NCBI RefSeq assembly: GCF_902498065.1
Contig: NZ_CABVIR010000002.1
Coordinates: 124,001 to 188,000, forward strand
Source: Pseudomonas fluorescens
GTDB lineage: Bacteria; Pseudomonadota; Gammaproteobacteria; Pseudomonadales; Pseudomonadaceae
Reading direction: 5' to 3'
Length of the DNA: 64,000 nucleotides
Shown: positions 1 to 8,039 of the stretch, piece after piece
Layout of the letters: each line of letters starts with the position of its first letter
How positions within the stretch are numbered: the stretch's first letter is position 1
The notes under the pieces: generated by a model
What the model was told of the DNA's origin: nothing
What the model saw: the letters and a program-made list of their open reading frames with translations, nothing else
Databases searched by the model: none
Translations under genes and position numbers: made by a program

Positions 1-710
1 TGGGCTTCGAGGCACTGGCGACCACGAGCGCCGGTTATGCCTTTTCCCAAGGCCGACCCGATGGCGGACTGACACTGGACGATACCCTGGCGAACGTTCG
101 AGCGATCGTCGCGGCGACGGACCTGCCGGTTGCGGTCGATCTGGAAAACGGTTTTGCCGACGACCCCGCCGAATGCGCCCAAAGCATTCTGCGAGCCGCC
201 GCAGCGGGCGCGGTCGGCGGTTCGATCGAAGATGCCACGGGACGCGCAGGCGCTCCGATCTACTGCTTCGAGCATGCGGTGGCGCGGATCGAAGCCGCCG
301 TCGCCGCGGCACGCAGCTTGCCATTCCCCTTCACGCTGACGGCCCGCGCCGAGAACTTCCTGCACGGCAATCCTGATCTGGACGATACGATTCGCCGTTT
401 GCAAGCGTTCGCCGAGGCCGGTGCCGACGTGCTGTATGCGCCGGGTTTGCGCAGTGCCGAAGACGTGTTGGCCGTGGTACGCGCCGTGGCGCCGAAACCG
501 GTCAATGTGTTGATGTCCGGTGGGTTGAGACTGACGGTCGAACAGTTGAGCGAAATGGGCGTCAAGCGCATCAGTGTCGGTTCGGCGCTCGCGCTGGCGG
601 CGCTTGGCGAATTTTATCGGGCGGCGCAAGAGATCAAGACTTCGGGTACGTTCAGCTTTACCTCGCGCTCGATGCCGTATGCGCAGGCCAATCAATTGTT
701 CAAAGGCTGA
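1..710 (+). CDS. Isocitrate lyase/PEP mutase-family protein (5' partial)
   Basis: The reading frame is open from base 3 and ends in TGA at 708-710, so the N-terminus lies outside the window. About 235 residues remain of a TIM-barrel enzyme of the PEP mutase/isocitrate lyase superfamily. Visible landmarks are VDLENGF (a metal-site strand), GGSIEDATG (the IED segment that binds the Mg/substrate carboxylate), LTARAEN and a late VNVLMSGG strand. The superfamily makes or breaks C-C or P-C bonds next to a carboxylate. Candidates include 2-methylisocitrate lyase-like or oxaloacetate-decarboxylase-like enzymes, and the substrate cannot be read from this part. The extensin-like gene starts 3 bases downstream, so the two are probably co-transcribed. 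No phosphonate genes are nearby. Confidence 0.78.
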   Translation, partial: GFEALATTSAGYAFSQGRPDGGLTLDDTLANVRAIVAATDLPVAVDLENGFADDPAECAQSILRAAAAGAVGGSIEDATGRAGAPIYCFEHAVARIEAAVAAARSLPFPFTLTARAENFLHGNPDLDDTIRRLQAFAEAGADVLYAPGLRSAEDVLAVVRAVAPKPVNVLMSGGLRLTVEQLSEMGVKRISVGSALALAALGEFYRAAQEIKTSGTFSFTSRSMPYAQANQLFKG

Positions 711-712
711 CG

Positions 713-1408
713 ATGCGGTTTTTGCGGGTGCTGCTGGTGTTGGGGCTGATGGTGGGTGCGGCAGGGGTGAGCATCTGGCGCGGCTGGATCGCGCTGCCGC
801 CGCAGTGGAACCCGTGGGCGCCGCTGGACGTGAAGGCCGAACCGAACCTGCTGACCCGCTACAAACTGATGCGGCTGCGCGATGATCCGCAATTGTGCGA
901 GCAAGCCCTGAGCAGTTCCGGATTGCGCGTCGCCCCTCAAGCCGACAGTCCTGACGCAAAGTGTCCGTTGAACGATGCCTTGCGCGTGCAGGGTGGCGAC
1001 GTCGCATTGAGCAGCAGCTTCCTCGCCAGTTGCCGCCTGGCGGTGTCGTTTGCCCTGTTCGAGCATCACGCGCTGCAACCTGCGGCGCAGGCGGTCTATG
1101 GGCAAGCAGTCACTCGCGTCGACCATCTCGGCAGTTTTGCCTGTCGCAACGTCTACGGCCGCGAGAACGGCAGGCTAAGCCAACATGCCAGCGCCAATGC
1201 GCTGGATATCGCCGGTTTTCGCCTGGCGGATGGGCGCGCCATCAGCGTGCTCAAGGATTGGCCGAAGGACAATCAGGACGCACGTTTTTTACGTCAGGTC
1301 CGCGACGGCGCCTGCGACGTGTTCAGTGTGGTGTTGAGCCCGGACTACAACAGCGCCCACCGCAATCATTTTCACGTGGATGTCGGACCGTGGTGGGTGT
1401 GTCGCTGA
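713..1408 (+). CDS. Extensin-like C-terminal domain protein, membrane anchored
   Basis: A 231-residue protein. Residues about 2-22 form one hydrophobic segment (FLRVLLVLGLMVG), suggesting an inner-membrane anchor or uncleaved signal with the rest in the periplasm. The C-terminal half carries SQHASANALDIAG and the terminal NHFHVDVGPWW, typical of the bacterial extensin-like family. The H...D and HxH pattern resembles the zinc site of VanY/MepA-type peptidoglycan carboxypeptidases, so a cell-wall role is plausible but is inference. Several cysteines (for example in LCEQ, KCPLND, SCRLA, FACRN, GACDV, WWVCR) could form periplasmic disulfides. The gene follows its upstream neighbour after 2 bases, which suggests one operon. 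Confidence 0.8.
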   Translation: MRFLRVLLVLGLMVGAAGVSIWRGWIALPPQWNPWAPLDVKAEPNLLTRYKLMRLRDDPQLCEQALSSSGLRVAPQADSPDAKCPLNDALRVQGGDVALSSSFLASCRLAVSFALFEHHALQPAAQAVYGQAVTRVDHLGSFACRNVYGRENGRLSQHASANALDIAGFRLADGRAISVLKDWPKDNQDARFLRQVRDGACDVFSVVLSPDYNSAHRNHFHVDVGPWWVCR

Positions 1409-1411
1409 GGG

Positions 1412-2032
1412 TCAGGCGGCGATGCGCAGGTTCTGCAGCACGATCGGGCGTGCCCAGCCGATATCGAAATCGAAGTTTTTCTGTTGTTCCGCCAGCTCTT
1501 CGGGCGGGAACGGCGGGAATGGCTTGTCCAACAGATCGAGTTCGAATTCAGCGATCGGCAAGTGCAGCGCACGCGGTTGCGGTGCGGCACCTGGGACTGG
1601 CAGCGGTTGGCCGTTGGTCAGAACGATCGGGCGAACCCAGCCGCTTTCGAAATCCTGCTGTTTCTGTTGCGCAACGATTTCTTCTGCCGGGAACGGCGGG
1701 AATGGTTTGTCGGCCAGGTCCATTTCGAACTCGGCAATCGGCAGGAACAGCGGCTCGGGTGGCTTGACCTGGGTTTCCGTCACATCGCATTCGCGTTGGG
1801 AAACGATGTGCGCCAGCAGTTCGCTGCCAACCGTGGGTTCTTCCGGGCTCTCGAGATCGACCGGGGGAAAGTTGAGAGACGCCGGCACGACATCGCCCGA
1901 CTGATCGGCCAGGGCCTGGGCAAAAAAATCCTGCCACAGGTGACTGACGCCGCTCAGTGCTTGGGAGTTTCGCAGGCCAAAATCGCCGTGGGGCGAGATG
2001 TAACCTATCGATGTGCGTTGAATGTCTGACAT
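1412..2032 (-). CDS. Hypothetical protein with duplicated 42-residue module
   Basis: A 206-residue acidic, proline-rich protein that I do not recognise functionally. Residues 97-138 and 158-199 are two copies of the same 42-residue module, each starting LPIAEFE, passing DKPFPPFP, EE and QQK, and ending GW.RPIVL. By my alignment 31 of 42 positions are identical. The copies are separated by a short Pro/Gly linker (GQPLPVPGAAPQPRA). There is no signal peptide or membrane segment. The N-terminal about 90 residues contain SHLWQDFFAQAL and show no repeat. The gene converges on the extensin-like gene (3 bases between the stops) and is divergent from rsmJ. Two copies of one peptide suggest bivalent binding of a partner, which is inference only. 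Confidence 0.7.
   Translation of the reverse strand: MSDIQRTSIGYISPHGDFGLRNSQALSGVSHLWQDFFAQALADQSGDVVPASLNFPPVDLESPEEPTVGSELLAHIVSQRECDVTETQVKPPEPLFLPIAEFEMDLADKPFPPFPAEEIVAQQKQQDFESGWVRPIVLTNGQPLPVPGAAPQPRALHLPIAEFELDLLDKPFPPFPPEELAEQQKNFDFDIGWARPIVLQNLRIAA
1436..1744 (-). repeat. Intragenic tandem duplication: two 126-bp coding modules
   Basis: Within the hypothetical gene, bases 1619-1744 (copy 1) and 1436-1561 (copy 2) encode the two homologous 42-residue modules. The bases between them, 1562-1618, encode a 19-residue linker. The reading frame is preserved across both copies. Divergence at 11 of 42 residues shows that the duplication is old and that both copies are under constraint. Confidence 0.8.
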
Positions 2033-2080
2033 TTCTCTCGGTCGACGCTCAGCTCTGGCAAAATGCTCGTTAGTTTTGTT

Positions 2081-2112
2081 ATCGGCCGTTTTTGCCGATC
2101 ATTAATTTTTTG
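2081..2112 (+). other. Hairpin plus T-run in rsmJ leader
   Basis: ATCGGC at 2081-2086 pairs with GCCGAT at 2094-2099 across a 7-base loop and is followed by CATTAATTTTTT. This looks like a small intrinsic terminator or attenuator only 14-25 bases before the rsmJ start. No plus-strand gene lies immediately upstream, since the neighbour is divergent, so if functional it would act on rsmJ's own transcript. The stem is short and a chance structure is possible. Confidence 0.3.
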
Positions 2113-2125
2113 AGCGTGTTTTCCC

Positions 2126-2908
2126 ATGATTGAGCAACCGGCGGCTTGCCGCATCCGTGTCGAGGCCCTGGGCGCGGCGTTTCAGCCACAGGCCGAGCAA
2201 TGGGCCGAGCGCCTGGGCCTGCCTTTGCAGGTCGATGACGGCGAATTTGCCTTGCAGGTGGGTGAACAGGGTTTGCAACTGCAACAGCTCGGCCCGGACG
2301 CACCGGGACCGGTGCGGGTGGACTTCGTCGAGGGCGGCGCCGCCCATCGGCGCTTGTTCGGTGGTGGCACCGGTCAGATGATCGCCAAGGCGGTTGGCAT
2401 TGCCCAGGGTGTGCGTCCGCGGGTGCTGGATGCCACGGCCGGGTTGGGCAAGGATGCGTTTGTGCTGGCGAGCCTGGGCTGCGAGATGAGCCTGATCGAA
2501 CGTCAGCCGCTGATTGGTGCGTTGCTTGAGGATGGGCTGGCGCGTGGCGCGGAAGATTTCGATGTGGCGTCGATTGTGGCGCGCATGCGATTGCTCAAGG
2601 GCAATTCGATCGAGGTGATGCGCAACTGGGAAGGCGAGCCGCCGCAGGTGATCTACCTCGACCCGATGTTTCCCCATCGTGAGAAAACGGCGTTGGTGAA
2701 GAAGGAAATGCGCCTGTTCCGGCCGTTGGTGGGGGATGACCCGGATGCGCCCGCGTTGTTGGAGGCGGCGTTGGCATTGGCCAGTCACAGGGTGGTGGTG
2801 AAGCGCCCGCGCAAGGCGCCGTGCATTGCCGGGCCGAAGCCGAGTCATGCGCTGGACGGGAAATCCAGTCGGTATGACATTTATCCGAAGAAGGCGCTCA
2901 AGCCTTAA
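2126..2908 (+). CDS. rsmJ: 16S rRNA (guanine1516-N2)-methyltransferase RsmJ
   Basis: 260 residues, the family's usual size. RsmJ transfers a methyl group from S-adenosylmethionine to N2 of G1516 in the small-subunit rRNA. The SAM-binding loop [11 protein letters not shown] is at residues 101-111, and the catalytic N-methyltransferase segment LDPMFPHR, a variant of the DPPY motif, is at about 178-185. [11 protein letters not shown] at about 74-84 is also typical of the YhiQ family. The gene stands alone between the divergent hypothetical gene and the convergent mexL, with a REPIN behind it. The chosen ATG gives the family's normal N-terminus, although no strong ribosome-binding site precedes it. 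Confidence 0.9.
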   Translation: MIEQPAACRIRVEALGAAFQPQAEQWAERLGLPLQVDDGEFALQVGEQGLQLQQLGPDAPGPVRVDFVEGGAAHRRLFGGGTGQMIAKAVGIAQGVRPRVLDATAGLGKDAFVLASLGCEMSLIERQPLIGALLEDGLARGAEDFDVASIVARMRLLKGNSIEVMRNWEGEPPQVIYLDPMFPHREKTALVKKEMRLFRPLVGDDPDAPALLEAALALASHRVVVKRPRKAPCIAGPKPSHALDGKSSRYDIYPKKALKP

Positions 2909-2923
2909 GTCCGAGGCGCTTTC

Positions 2924-3016
2924 ATCGCGAGCAAGCTCGCTCCCACAGGGTTTGCGTGATCGCAGATGTTGAACACGACACATATCCTGTAGGAGCGAGG
3001 CTTGCCCGCGAAGGCG
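2924..3016. repeat. REPIN (two inverted REP palindromes) between rsmJ and mexL
   Basis: One REP-like unit (ATCGCGAGCAAGCTCGCTCC onward, 2924-2947) and a diverged inverted partner (TGTAGGAGCGAGGCTTGCCC onward, 2988-3016) flank about 40 unrelated bases. It sits between two convergent genes and may also serve as a bidirectional transcript end. Such elements are mobilised in trans by RAYT transposases, and none is encoded in this window. Confidence 0.8.
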
Positions 3017-3039
3017 TCCGTCAGAACGCAATTGATTGA

Positions 3040-3684
3040 TCAGACTGTCTCTGGCCGATAAGCCCGCATAAACAACCCCACCACTTCCCGCACATGTTCC
3101 TCGGCCGCATCACCGGTCAACGGCTCGCCACAGCCATACAACAAGCGAAAATTCCCCGCGCCCTTGAGCAGGCAAAAGAAATGCTCCGCCGCATTGCGGG
3201 GCTTGTCGATGCTCAACGCACCGCTCTGATCCACCTTGCTCAGCAACCGCTCCATGCCATGCAGCATGCGCTCCGGCCCGGCCTCGAAGAAAATTTGCGA
3301 GAGCTTCGGGTCCTGGCTGCCCAGCGTCATCATCAACCGGTGCAGGTTCACCGATTCATCACTGTTGATCAGGTGATGAAAACCGCGCGCGATGTTCAAC
3401 AGCACCGTTTCCACTGAAATGCCGTCAGGCAACTCGAAAAACAGCGTAGGCAGTTGTTCTTCGCACTTGGCCATAACCGCGGCGGAGAACAGCGTCTCCT
3501 TGTCGTTGAAATGGCTGTAGACGGTCAGCTTCGACACCCCAGCCTCGGCCGCGACGGCGTCCATGCTGGTGCTCGCATAACCATTGCTCAGAAACAGGAT
3601 TTTCGCCGCATTGAGGATGGCCTGGCGCTTGGCCAGATCCTTGGGGCGGCCCGGACCATTGGGTGCTGAAAGATTGTTCGGCAT
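3040..3684 (-). CDS. mexL: TetR-family repressor, MexL ortholog
   Basis: A 214-residue TetR regulator. The N-terminal helix-turn-helix spans about residues 18-66, with TSMDAVAAEAGVSKLTVYSH containing the recognition helix. The remaining ligand/dimer domain is of the AefR-like C-terminal type. It is divergent from mexJ with 93 bases between, the normal layout for a TetR protein repressing an efflux operon and itself. In P. aeruginosa, as I recall, MexL represses mexJK, has nearly the same length, and lies between the rsmJ homologue and mexJ as here. Orthology is therefore inferred from synteny, size and family. A probable operator is at 3727-3740. Confidence 0.78.
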   Translation of the reverse strand: MPNNLSAPNGPGRPKDLAKRQAILNAAKILFLSNGYASTSMDAVAAEAGVSKLTVYSHFNDKETLFSAAVMAKCEEQLPTLFFELPDGISVETVLLNIARGFHHLINSDESVNLHRLMMTLGSQDPKLSQIFFEAGPERMLHGMERLLSKVDQSGALSIDKPRNAAEHFFCLLKGAGNFRLLYGCGEPLTGDAAEEHVREVVGLFMRAYRPETV

Positions 3685-3726
3685 ATTCGTTTTTAATACT
3701 GGACTGGTGAGTTTGCTATTAATAAC

Positions 3727-3743
3727 ATACTGCTCAGTATAAT
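3727..3743 (+). promoter_or_regulatory. Candidate MexL operator overlapping a -10 box
   Basis: ATACTGCTCAGTAT at 3727-3740 is an inverted repeat with 6-base arms around a 2-base centre. It overlaps a consensus TATAAT at 3738-3743, 35 bases before the mexJ start. A further half-site, AATACTGG, lies at about 3695-3702 next to the mexL start. A TetR dimer bound here would block polymerase at mexJ. No convincing -35 is seen at the usual spacing. Confidence 0.55.
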
Positions 3744-3777
3744 TATTCCAAGCACCATTAGCGAAAGGTCCTTCACC

Positions 3778-4878
3778 ATGTTCCGCTATGCCTTGCCCCT
3801 CGCATTGCCAGTCAGTCTGGCGTTTTTATTGTCTGCGTGTGGTCACGAAGAGGCGCCGCAAGTCACTGTTCGGCCGGCCATGGTCGTGCAGCCAGAGCCC
3901 TCGGCCCAGGCGATGGAAAGCTTTCCCGGTGAAGTCCGTGCCCGCTATGAGCCGGACCTGGCGTTTCGCATCGGTGGCAAAGTCAGCCGACGACTGGTCG
4001 AAGAAGGGCAGCGGGTCAAGGCCGACCAGCCTTTGGCGGAACTCGATCCCCAGGACGTGCGCCTGCAACTGGAAGCTACCCGCGCACAGGTCGCGGCTGC
4101 CGAAGCCAATCTCAATCTCGTACGCGCCGAGCGTGATCGCTACAAGACACTGATGGACCGTCAGATGGTCAGCCGTTCCCAGTACGACAATTCTGAAAAC
4201 CTCTACAGATCCGGTGAAGCGCGCCTGAAGCAGATCAAGGCCGAGTTCAACGTCTCTACCAACCAGGCCAGCTACGCCGTATTGCGCGCGCCTCAGGACG
4301 GTGTTGTGGCCAAGCGCGCGGTGGAAGTCGGGCAAGTCGTCGCTGCCGGTCAGACCGTGTTTACCCTCGCCACCGATGGCGAGCGCGAAGTGTTGATCAG
4401 CCTGCCGGAGCAGAGCTTCGGTCGATTCAAGGTCGGGCAGCCAGTGTCGGTGGAACTCTGGACCCAGCCCGATCAACGGTTCGCCGGACGCATCCGCGAG
4501 CTGTCGCCCGCCGCCGATCCAAAGTCCCGCACCTTCGCCGCCCGCATTGCGTTCACCGCCGGCAAAGTCCCGGCCGAACTCGGCCAGAGCGCCCGGGTAT
4601 TTATTCAGACTGCCGATGTGGTCTCGCTGTCGGTGCCACTGTCGGCGCTCACCGCGGAAAACGGTGCCACCTACGTGTGGGTCCTTGGCGCCAACAACAC
4701 CCTGAAAAAAGCCCCGGTCCGGGTCGGTGCATTCGGCGAGAAAACCGTGCCGGTGCTCGAAGGCCTGAACGCCAGCGACTGGGTGGTGGCCGCCGGTGTC
4801 CATGTGCTTCATGACGGGCAGCAAGTGCGCCCGGTGGATCGCTCCAACCGCGTGGTCAATCTGGCGGACAAGGAGTAA
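3778..4878 (+). CDS. mexJ: RND efflux periplasmic adaptor (membrane-fusion protein), MexJ-like
   Basis: A 366-residue lipoprotein. The signal peptide ends in the lipobox LSAC with the acylated cysteine at residue 21, so the mature protein is anchored in the inner membrane facing the periplasm. It has the adaptor order: lipoyl half-motif (FRIGGKVSRRLVEEGQRVKA), a helical hairpin around residues 95-165, the second lipoyl half (RAPQDGVVAKRAVEVGQVV), then beta-barrel and membrane-proximal domains. It bridges the inner-membrane pump and an outer-membrane channel. mexK follows after 6 bases, with its ribosome-binding site AAGGAG inside the end of mexJ. No outer-membrane factor gene is present, and in P. 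aeruginosa MexJK borrows OprM or OpmH. TriA/TriB-type adaptors are the alternative assignment. Confidence 0.82.
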   Translation: MFRYALPLALPVSLAFLLSACGHEEAPQVTVRPAMVVQPEPSAQAMESFPGEVRARYEPDLAFRIGGKVSRRLVEEGQRVKADQPLAELDPQDVRLQLEATRAQVAAAEANLNLVRAERDRYKTLMDRQMVSRSQYDNSENLYRSGEARLKQIKAEFNVSTNQASYAVLRAPQDGVVAKRAVEVGQVVAAGQTVFTLATDGEREVLISLPEQSFGRFKVGQPVSVELWTQPDQRFAGRIRELSPAADPKSRTFAARIAFTAGKVPAELGQSARVFIQTADVVSLSVPLSALTAENGATYVWVLGANNTLKKAPVRVGAFGEKTVPVLEGLNASDWVVAAGVHVLHDGQQVRPVDRSNRVVNLADKE

Positions 4879-4884
4879 TCCCCG

Positions 4885-7800
4885 ATGGGTTTCAATCTTT
4901 CCGAATGGGCGCTGCGTAATCGCCAGATCGTACTGTTCCTGATGCTGTTGCTGGCGATCGTCGGCGCACTTTCCTACACCAAGCTTGGCCAGAGCGAAGA
5001 CCCGCCGTTCACCTTCAAGGCGATGGTGATCCGCACCAACTGGCCGGGGGCCACCGCCGAGGAAGTGTCCCGCCAGGTCAGCGAACGCATTGAAAAGAAG
5101 CTGATGGAAACCGGCGAGTACGAGCGCATCGTGTCGTTCTCTCGCCCCGGCGAATCCCAGGTGACGTTTGTCGCTCGCGACTCCATGCACTCGGTGCAAA
5201 TCCCGGACCTCTGGTATCAGGTCCGCAAGAAGATCAGCGACATTCGTCATACCTTGCCGCCGGGTATTCAGGGGCCTTTTTTCAACGATGAATTCGGTAC
5301 TACGTTCGGCAATATCTATGCGCTGACCGGCGACGGTTTTGATTACGCGGTGCTCAAGGACTACGCCGACCGCATCCAGATTCAGCTGCAACGGGTCAAG
5401 GATGTGGGCAAGGTCGACCTGCTCGGATTGCAGGACGAGAAAATCTGGATCGAACTCTCCAACGTCAAACTCGCCACCCTCGGTTTGCCGTTGGCAGCGG
5501 TGCAGCAGGCGCTTGAAGAGCAGAACGCGATGTCCACGGCTGGCTTCTTTGAAACCACCAGCGAGCGATTGCAACTACGGGTTTCGGGGAATTTTCAGGC
5601 GGTCGAAGAGATCAAGAACTTCCCCATCCGCGTCGGTGATCGCACGTTCCGTATCTCCGATGTCGCGGACGTGCACCGTGGTTTTAACGATCCACCGGCG
5701 CCACGCATGCGCTTCATGGCCGAAGACGCCATCGGTCTGGCCGTGGCGATGAAGGACGGCGGCGATATTCTGGTGCTGGGCAAGGCGCTGGAGATCGAGT
5801 TCGCCAGAATCCAGAAAAACCTTCCGGCCGGCATGCAACTGCGCAAGGTTTCCGATCAGCCCGCTGCGGTGAAAACCGGTGTCGGTGAGTTTGTACAGGT
5901 GCTGGTGGAAGCCCTGGCCATCGTTCTGTTGGTGAGCTTCTTCTCCCTCGGCGTGCGCACCGGCATGGTGGTGGCGCTGGCGATTCCACTGGTGTTGGCG
6001 ATGACCTTCGCCTGCATGTATTACCTCGGCATCGGCCTGCACAAGATTTCCCTCGGTGCGCTGGTGCTGGCGTTGGGCTTGCTGGTGGACGACGCGATCA
6101 TCGCCGTGGAAATGATGGCGATCAAAATGGAGCAGGGCTTCGACCGGATCAAAGCCGCGAGTTATGCCTGGACCAGCACCGCGTTCCCGATGCTTACCGG
6201 CACGCTGATCACCGCTGCAGGCTTTCTGCCGATTGCCACTGCGCAATCGGGTACTGGCGAGTACACCCGCTCGATCTTCCAGGTCGTGACCATCGCGCTG
6301 CTGGCGTCGTGGATTGCCGCCGTGGTTTTCGTGCCCTATCTGGGAGAAAAACTCCTGCCGGATCTGGCGAAGATTCATGCAGCCAAACACGGCGCCGGTC
6401 AACCGGATCCGTACGCCACGCCGTTCTATGAGCGTGTCAGACGTCTGGTGGAATGGTGCGTGCGCTGGCGCAAGACGGTCATTGCGCTGACGGTGGTGTT
6501 GTTCATTGCCTCCATCGTGTTGTTCCGTTTTGTGCCGCAACAATTCTTCCCGGCCTCCGGGCGACTGGAGTTGATGGTCGATCTGAAACTCGCCGAAGGT
6601 GCTTCGTTGAGCAACACCGCCGACGAGGTTAAACGTCTTGAAGGTTTACTGAAGGATCACGCGGGCATCGATAATTACGTGGCCTACGTCGGCACCGGTT
6701 CGCCGCGCTTTTACCTGCCGCTGGATCAGCAACTGCCTGCGGCGAGCTTCGCCCAGTTTGTCGTCCTGGCCAAGACCATCGAGGATCGCGAAACCCTGCG
6801 CACCTGGCTGATCGAAACCCTCAACGAGCAATTCCCGGCCCTGCGCTCGCGGGTGACGCGTCTGGAAAACGGCCCGCCGGTCGGCTATCCGGTGCAGTTC
6901 CGCGTTACCGGTGAACACATCGAGGACGTCCGCGCCCTGGCCCGCAAAGTGGCGGCGAAGGTTCGCGAGAATCCCCATGTGGCCAACGTCCATCTGGATT
7001 GGGAAGAGCCGAGCAAAGTCGTTTATCTGAACGTCGATCAGGACCGTGCCCGAGCGCTGGGCGTAAGCACGGCGAACCTGTCGAAGTTTCTGCAAAGTTC
7101 ACTGACCGGTTCCAGCGTCAGCCAATACCGCGAAGACAACGAGTTGATCGAAATCCTTCTGCGCGGCACGTTGCATGAACGCACTGAACTGTCGCTGCTG
7201 CCAAGCCTGGCGGTGCCGACCGATAACGGTCGTAGCGTGGCGCTGTCGCAAATCGCGACGCTGGAATACGGCTTTGAAGAAGGCATCATCTGGCACCGCA
7301 ACCGCTTGCCGAACGTGACCGTTCGCGCCGATATCTACGGCAAGGAACAACCGGCGACGTTGGTGCAGCAGATCATGCCCACGCTTGATCCGATCCGCGC
7401 CGAACTGCCTGACGGCTACTTGCTGGAAGTCGGCGGCACCGTGGAGGATTCGGCCCGTGGGCAGAACTCGGTGAAGGCTGGTGTGCCGCTGTTCATCGTG
7501 GTGGTGCTGACATTGTTGATGCTGCAACTGCGAAGCTTCTCACGCACCGTGATGGTGTTTCTCACAGCACCCTTGGGTTTGATCGGCGTAACCCTGTTCC
7601 TGATGGTGTTCCGCCAGCCGTTTGGTTTTGTGGCCATGCTCGGGACCATCGCGTTGTCCGGGATGATCATGCGTAACTCGGTGATTCTGGTGGACCAGAT
7701 CGAGCAGGACATCGCCGCCGGGCTCAAACCCTGGCAGGCGATCATCGAGGCCACGGTGCGGCGTTTCCGACCGATCGTGTTGACCGCACTCGCTGCGGTG

Positions 7801-7950
7801 CTGGCGATGATCCCGCTGTCACGCAGCGTGTTCTTCGGGCCGATGGCGGTGGCGATCATGGGCGGATTGATTGTGGCGACGGCGTTGACGTTGCTGTTTT
7901 TGCCAGCGCTGTATGCGGCGTGGTTCCGCATCAAGAAAGAACCCGCCTGA
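4885..7950 (+). CDS. mexK: RND multidrug efflux permease, MexK-like
   Basis: A 1021-residue inner-membrane proton-drug antiporter of the HAE-1/AcrB superfamily. It has the duplicated topology of TM1 at about residues 13-30, a large periplasmic loop, TM2-6, TM7 at about 530, a second loop and TM8-12. The proton-relay aspartate pair is present in GLLVDDAIIAVE (D402, D403). The second-half counterpart reads SGMIMRNSVILVDQIE. It forms a trimer and takes substrates from the periplasm or outer leaflet. It closely resembles the TriC/MexK branch. The MexK name is chosen from locus order (rsmJ, tetR, adaptor, pump, then plsB) and the single adaptor gene, since TriC is encoded with two adaptors. Confidence 0.82.
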   Translation: MGFNLSEWALRNRQIVLFLMLLLAIVGALSYTKLGQSEDPPFTFKAMVIRTNWPGATAEEVSRQVSERIEKKLMETGEYERIVSFSRPGESQVTFVARDSMHSVQIPDLWYQVRKKISDIRHTLPPGIQGPFFNDEFGTTFGNIYALTGDGFDYAVLKDYADRIQIQLQRVKDVGKVDLLGLQDEKIWIELSNVKLATLGLPLAAVQQALEEQNAMSTAGFFETTSERLQLRVSGNFQAVEEIKNFPIRVGDRTFRISDVADVHRGFNDPPAPRMRFMAEDAIGLAVAMKDGGDILVLGKALEIEFARIQKNLPAGMQLRKVSDQPAAVKTGVGEFVQVLVEALAIVLLVSFFSLGVRTGMVVALAIPLVLAMTFACMYYLGIGLHKISLGALVLALGLLVDDAIIAVEMMAIKMEQGFDRIKAASYAWTSTAFPMLTGTLITAAGFLPIATAQSGTGEYTRSIFQVVTIALLASWIAAVVFVPYLGEKLLPDLAKIHAAKHGAGQPDPYATPFYERVRRLVEWCVRWRKTVIALTVVLFIASIVLFRFVPQQFFPASGRLELMVDLKLAEGASLSNTADEVKRLEGLLKDHAGIDNYVAYVGTGSPRFYLPLDQQLPAASFAQFVVLAKTIEDRETLRTWLIETLNEQFPALRSRVTRLENGPPVGYPVQFRVTGEHIEDVRALARKVAAKVRENPHVANVHLDWEEPSKVVYLNVDQDRARALGVSTANLSKFLQSSLTGSSVSQYREDNELIEILLRGTLHERTELSLLPSLAVPTDNGRSVALSQIATLEYGFEEGIIWHRNRLPNVTVRADIYGKEQPATLVQQIMPTLDPIRAELPDGYLLEVGGTVEDSARGQNSVKAGVPLFIVVVLTLLMLQLRSFSRTVMVFLTAPLGLIGVTLFLMVFRQPFGFVAMLGTIALSGMIMRNSVILVDQIEQDIAAGLKPWQAIIEATVRRFRPIVLTALAAVLAMIPLSRSVFFGPMAVAIMGGLIVATALTLLFLPALYAAWFRIKKEPA

Positions 7951-7974
7951 CCACTCCTACATCTATTTCAGAAA

Positions 7975-7995
7975 CCTCTGATATTGAGTCAGAGG
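7975..7995 (+). terminator. Short hairpin after mexK
   Basis: CCTCTGA (7975-7981) and TCAGAGG (7989-7995) form a perfect 7-bp stem with a 7-base loop, 25 bases after the mexK stop. There is no T-tract, so termination strength is doubtful. It could instead be a protein-binding inverted repeat in front of the fic gene. Confidence 0.35.
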
Positions 7996-8010
7996 GACCT
8001 GAATGCTGTA

Positions 8011-8039
8011 CTCAAGCCTCGGTTTCATGAGGTTTTGAG
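8011..8039 (+). promoter_or_regulatory. Compound inverted repeat upstream of the Fic gene
   Basis: CTCAA-g-CCTC (8011-8020) is mirrored by GAGG-tt-TTGAG (8029-8039) around an 8-base centre. It lies 10 bases before the Fic start, in its translation-initiation region. It may be an operator or an RNA hairpin hiding the start. No strong ribosome-binding site is visible there, which fits low or conditional translation. Confidence 0.4.

Noticed and set aside
1..710. PEP mutase-like gene as part of a phosphonate biosynthesis cluster
   Set aside because: No phosphonopyruvate decarboxylase or other phosphonate gene is near. The superfamily includes many unrelated lyases and the N-terminus is missing.
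3826..5574. 582-codon minus-strand open frame opposite mexJ/mexK
   Set aside because: Antisense shadow of two well-supported efflux genes. No family-like sequence.
4885..7950. Naming the pump TriC of a TriABC system
   Set aside because: The sequence is close to TriC, but only one adaptor gene is present and the surrounding order (rsmJ, tetR, adaptor, pump, then plsB) fits mexL-mexJ-mexK.
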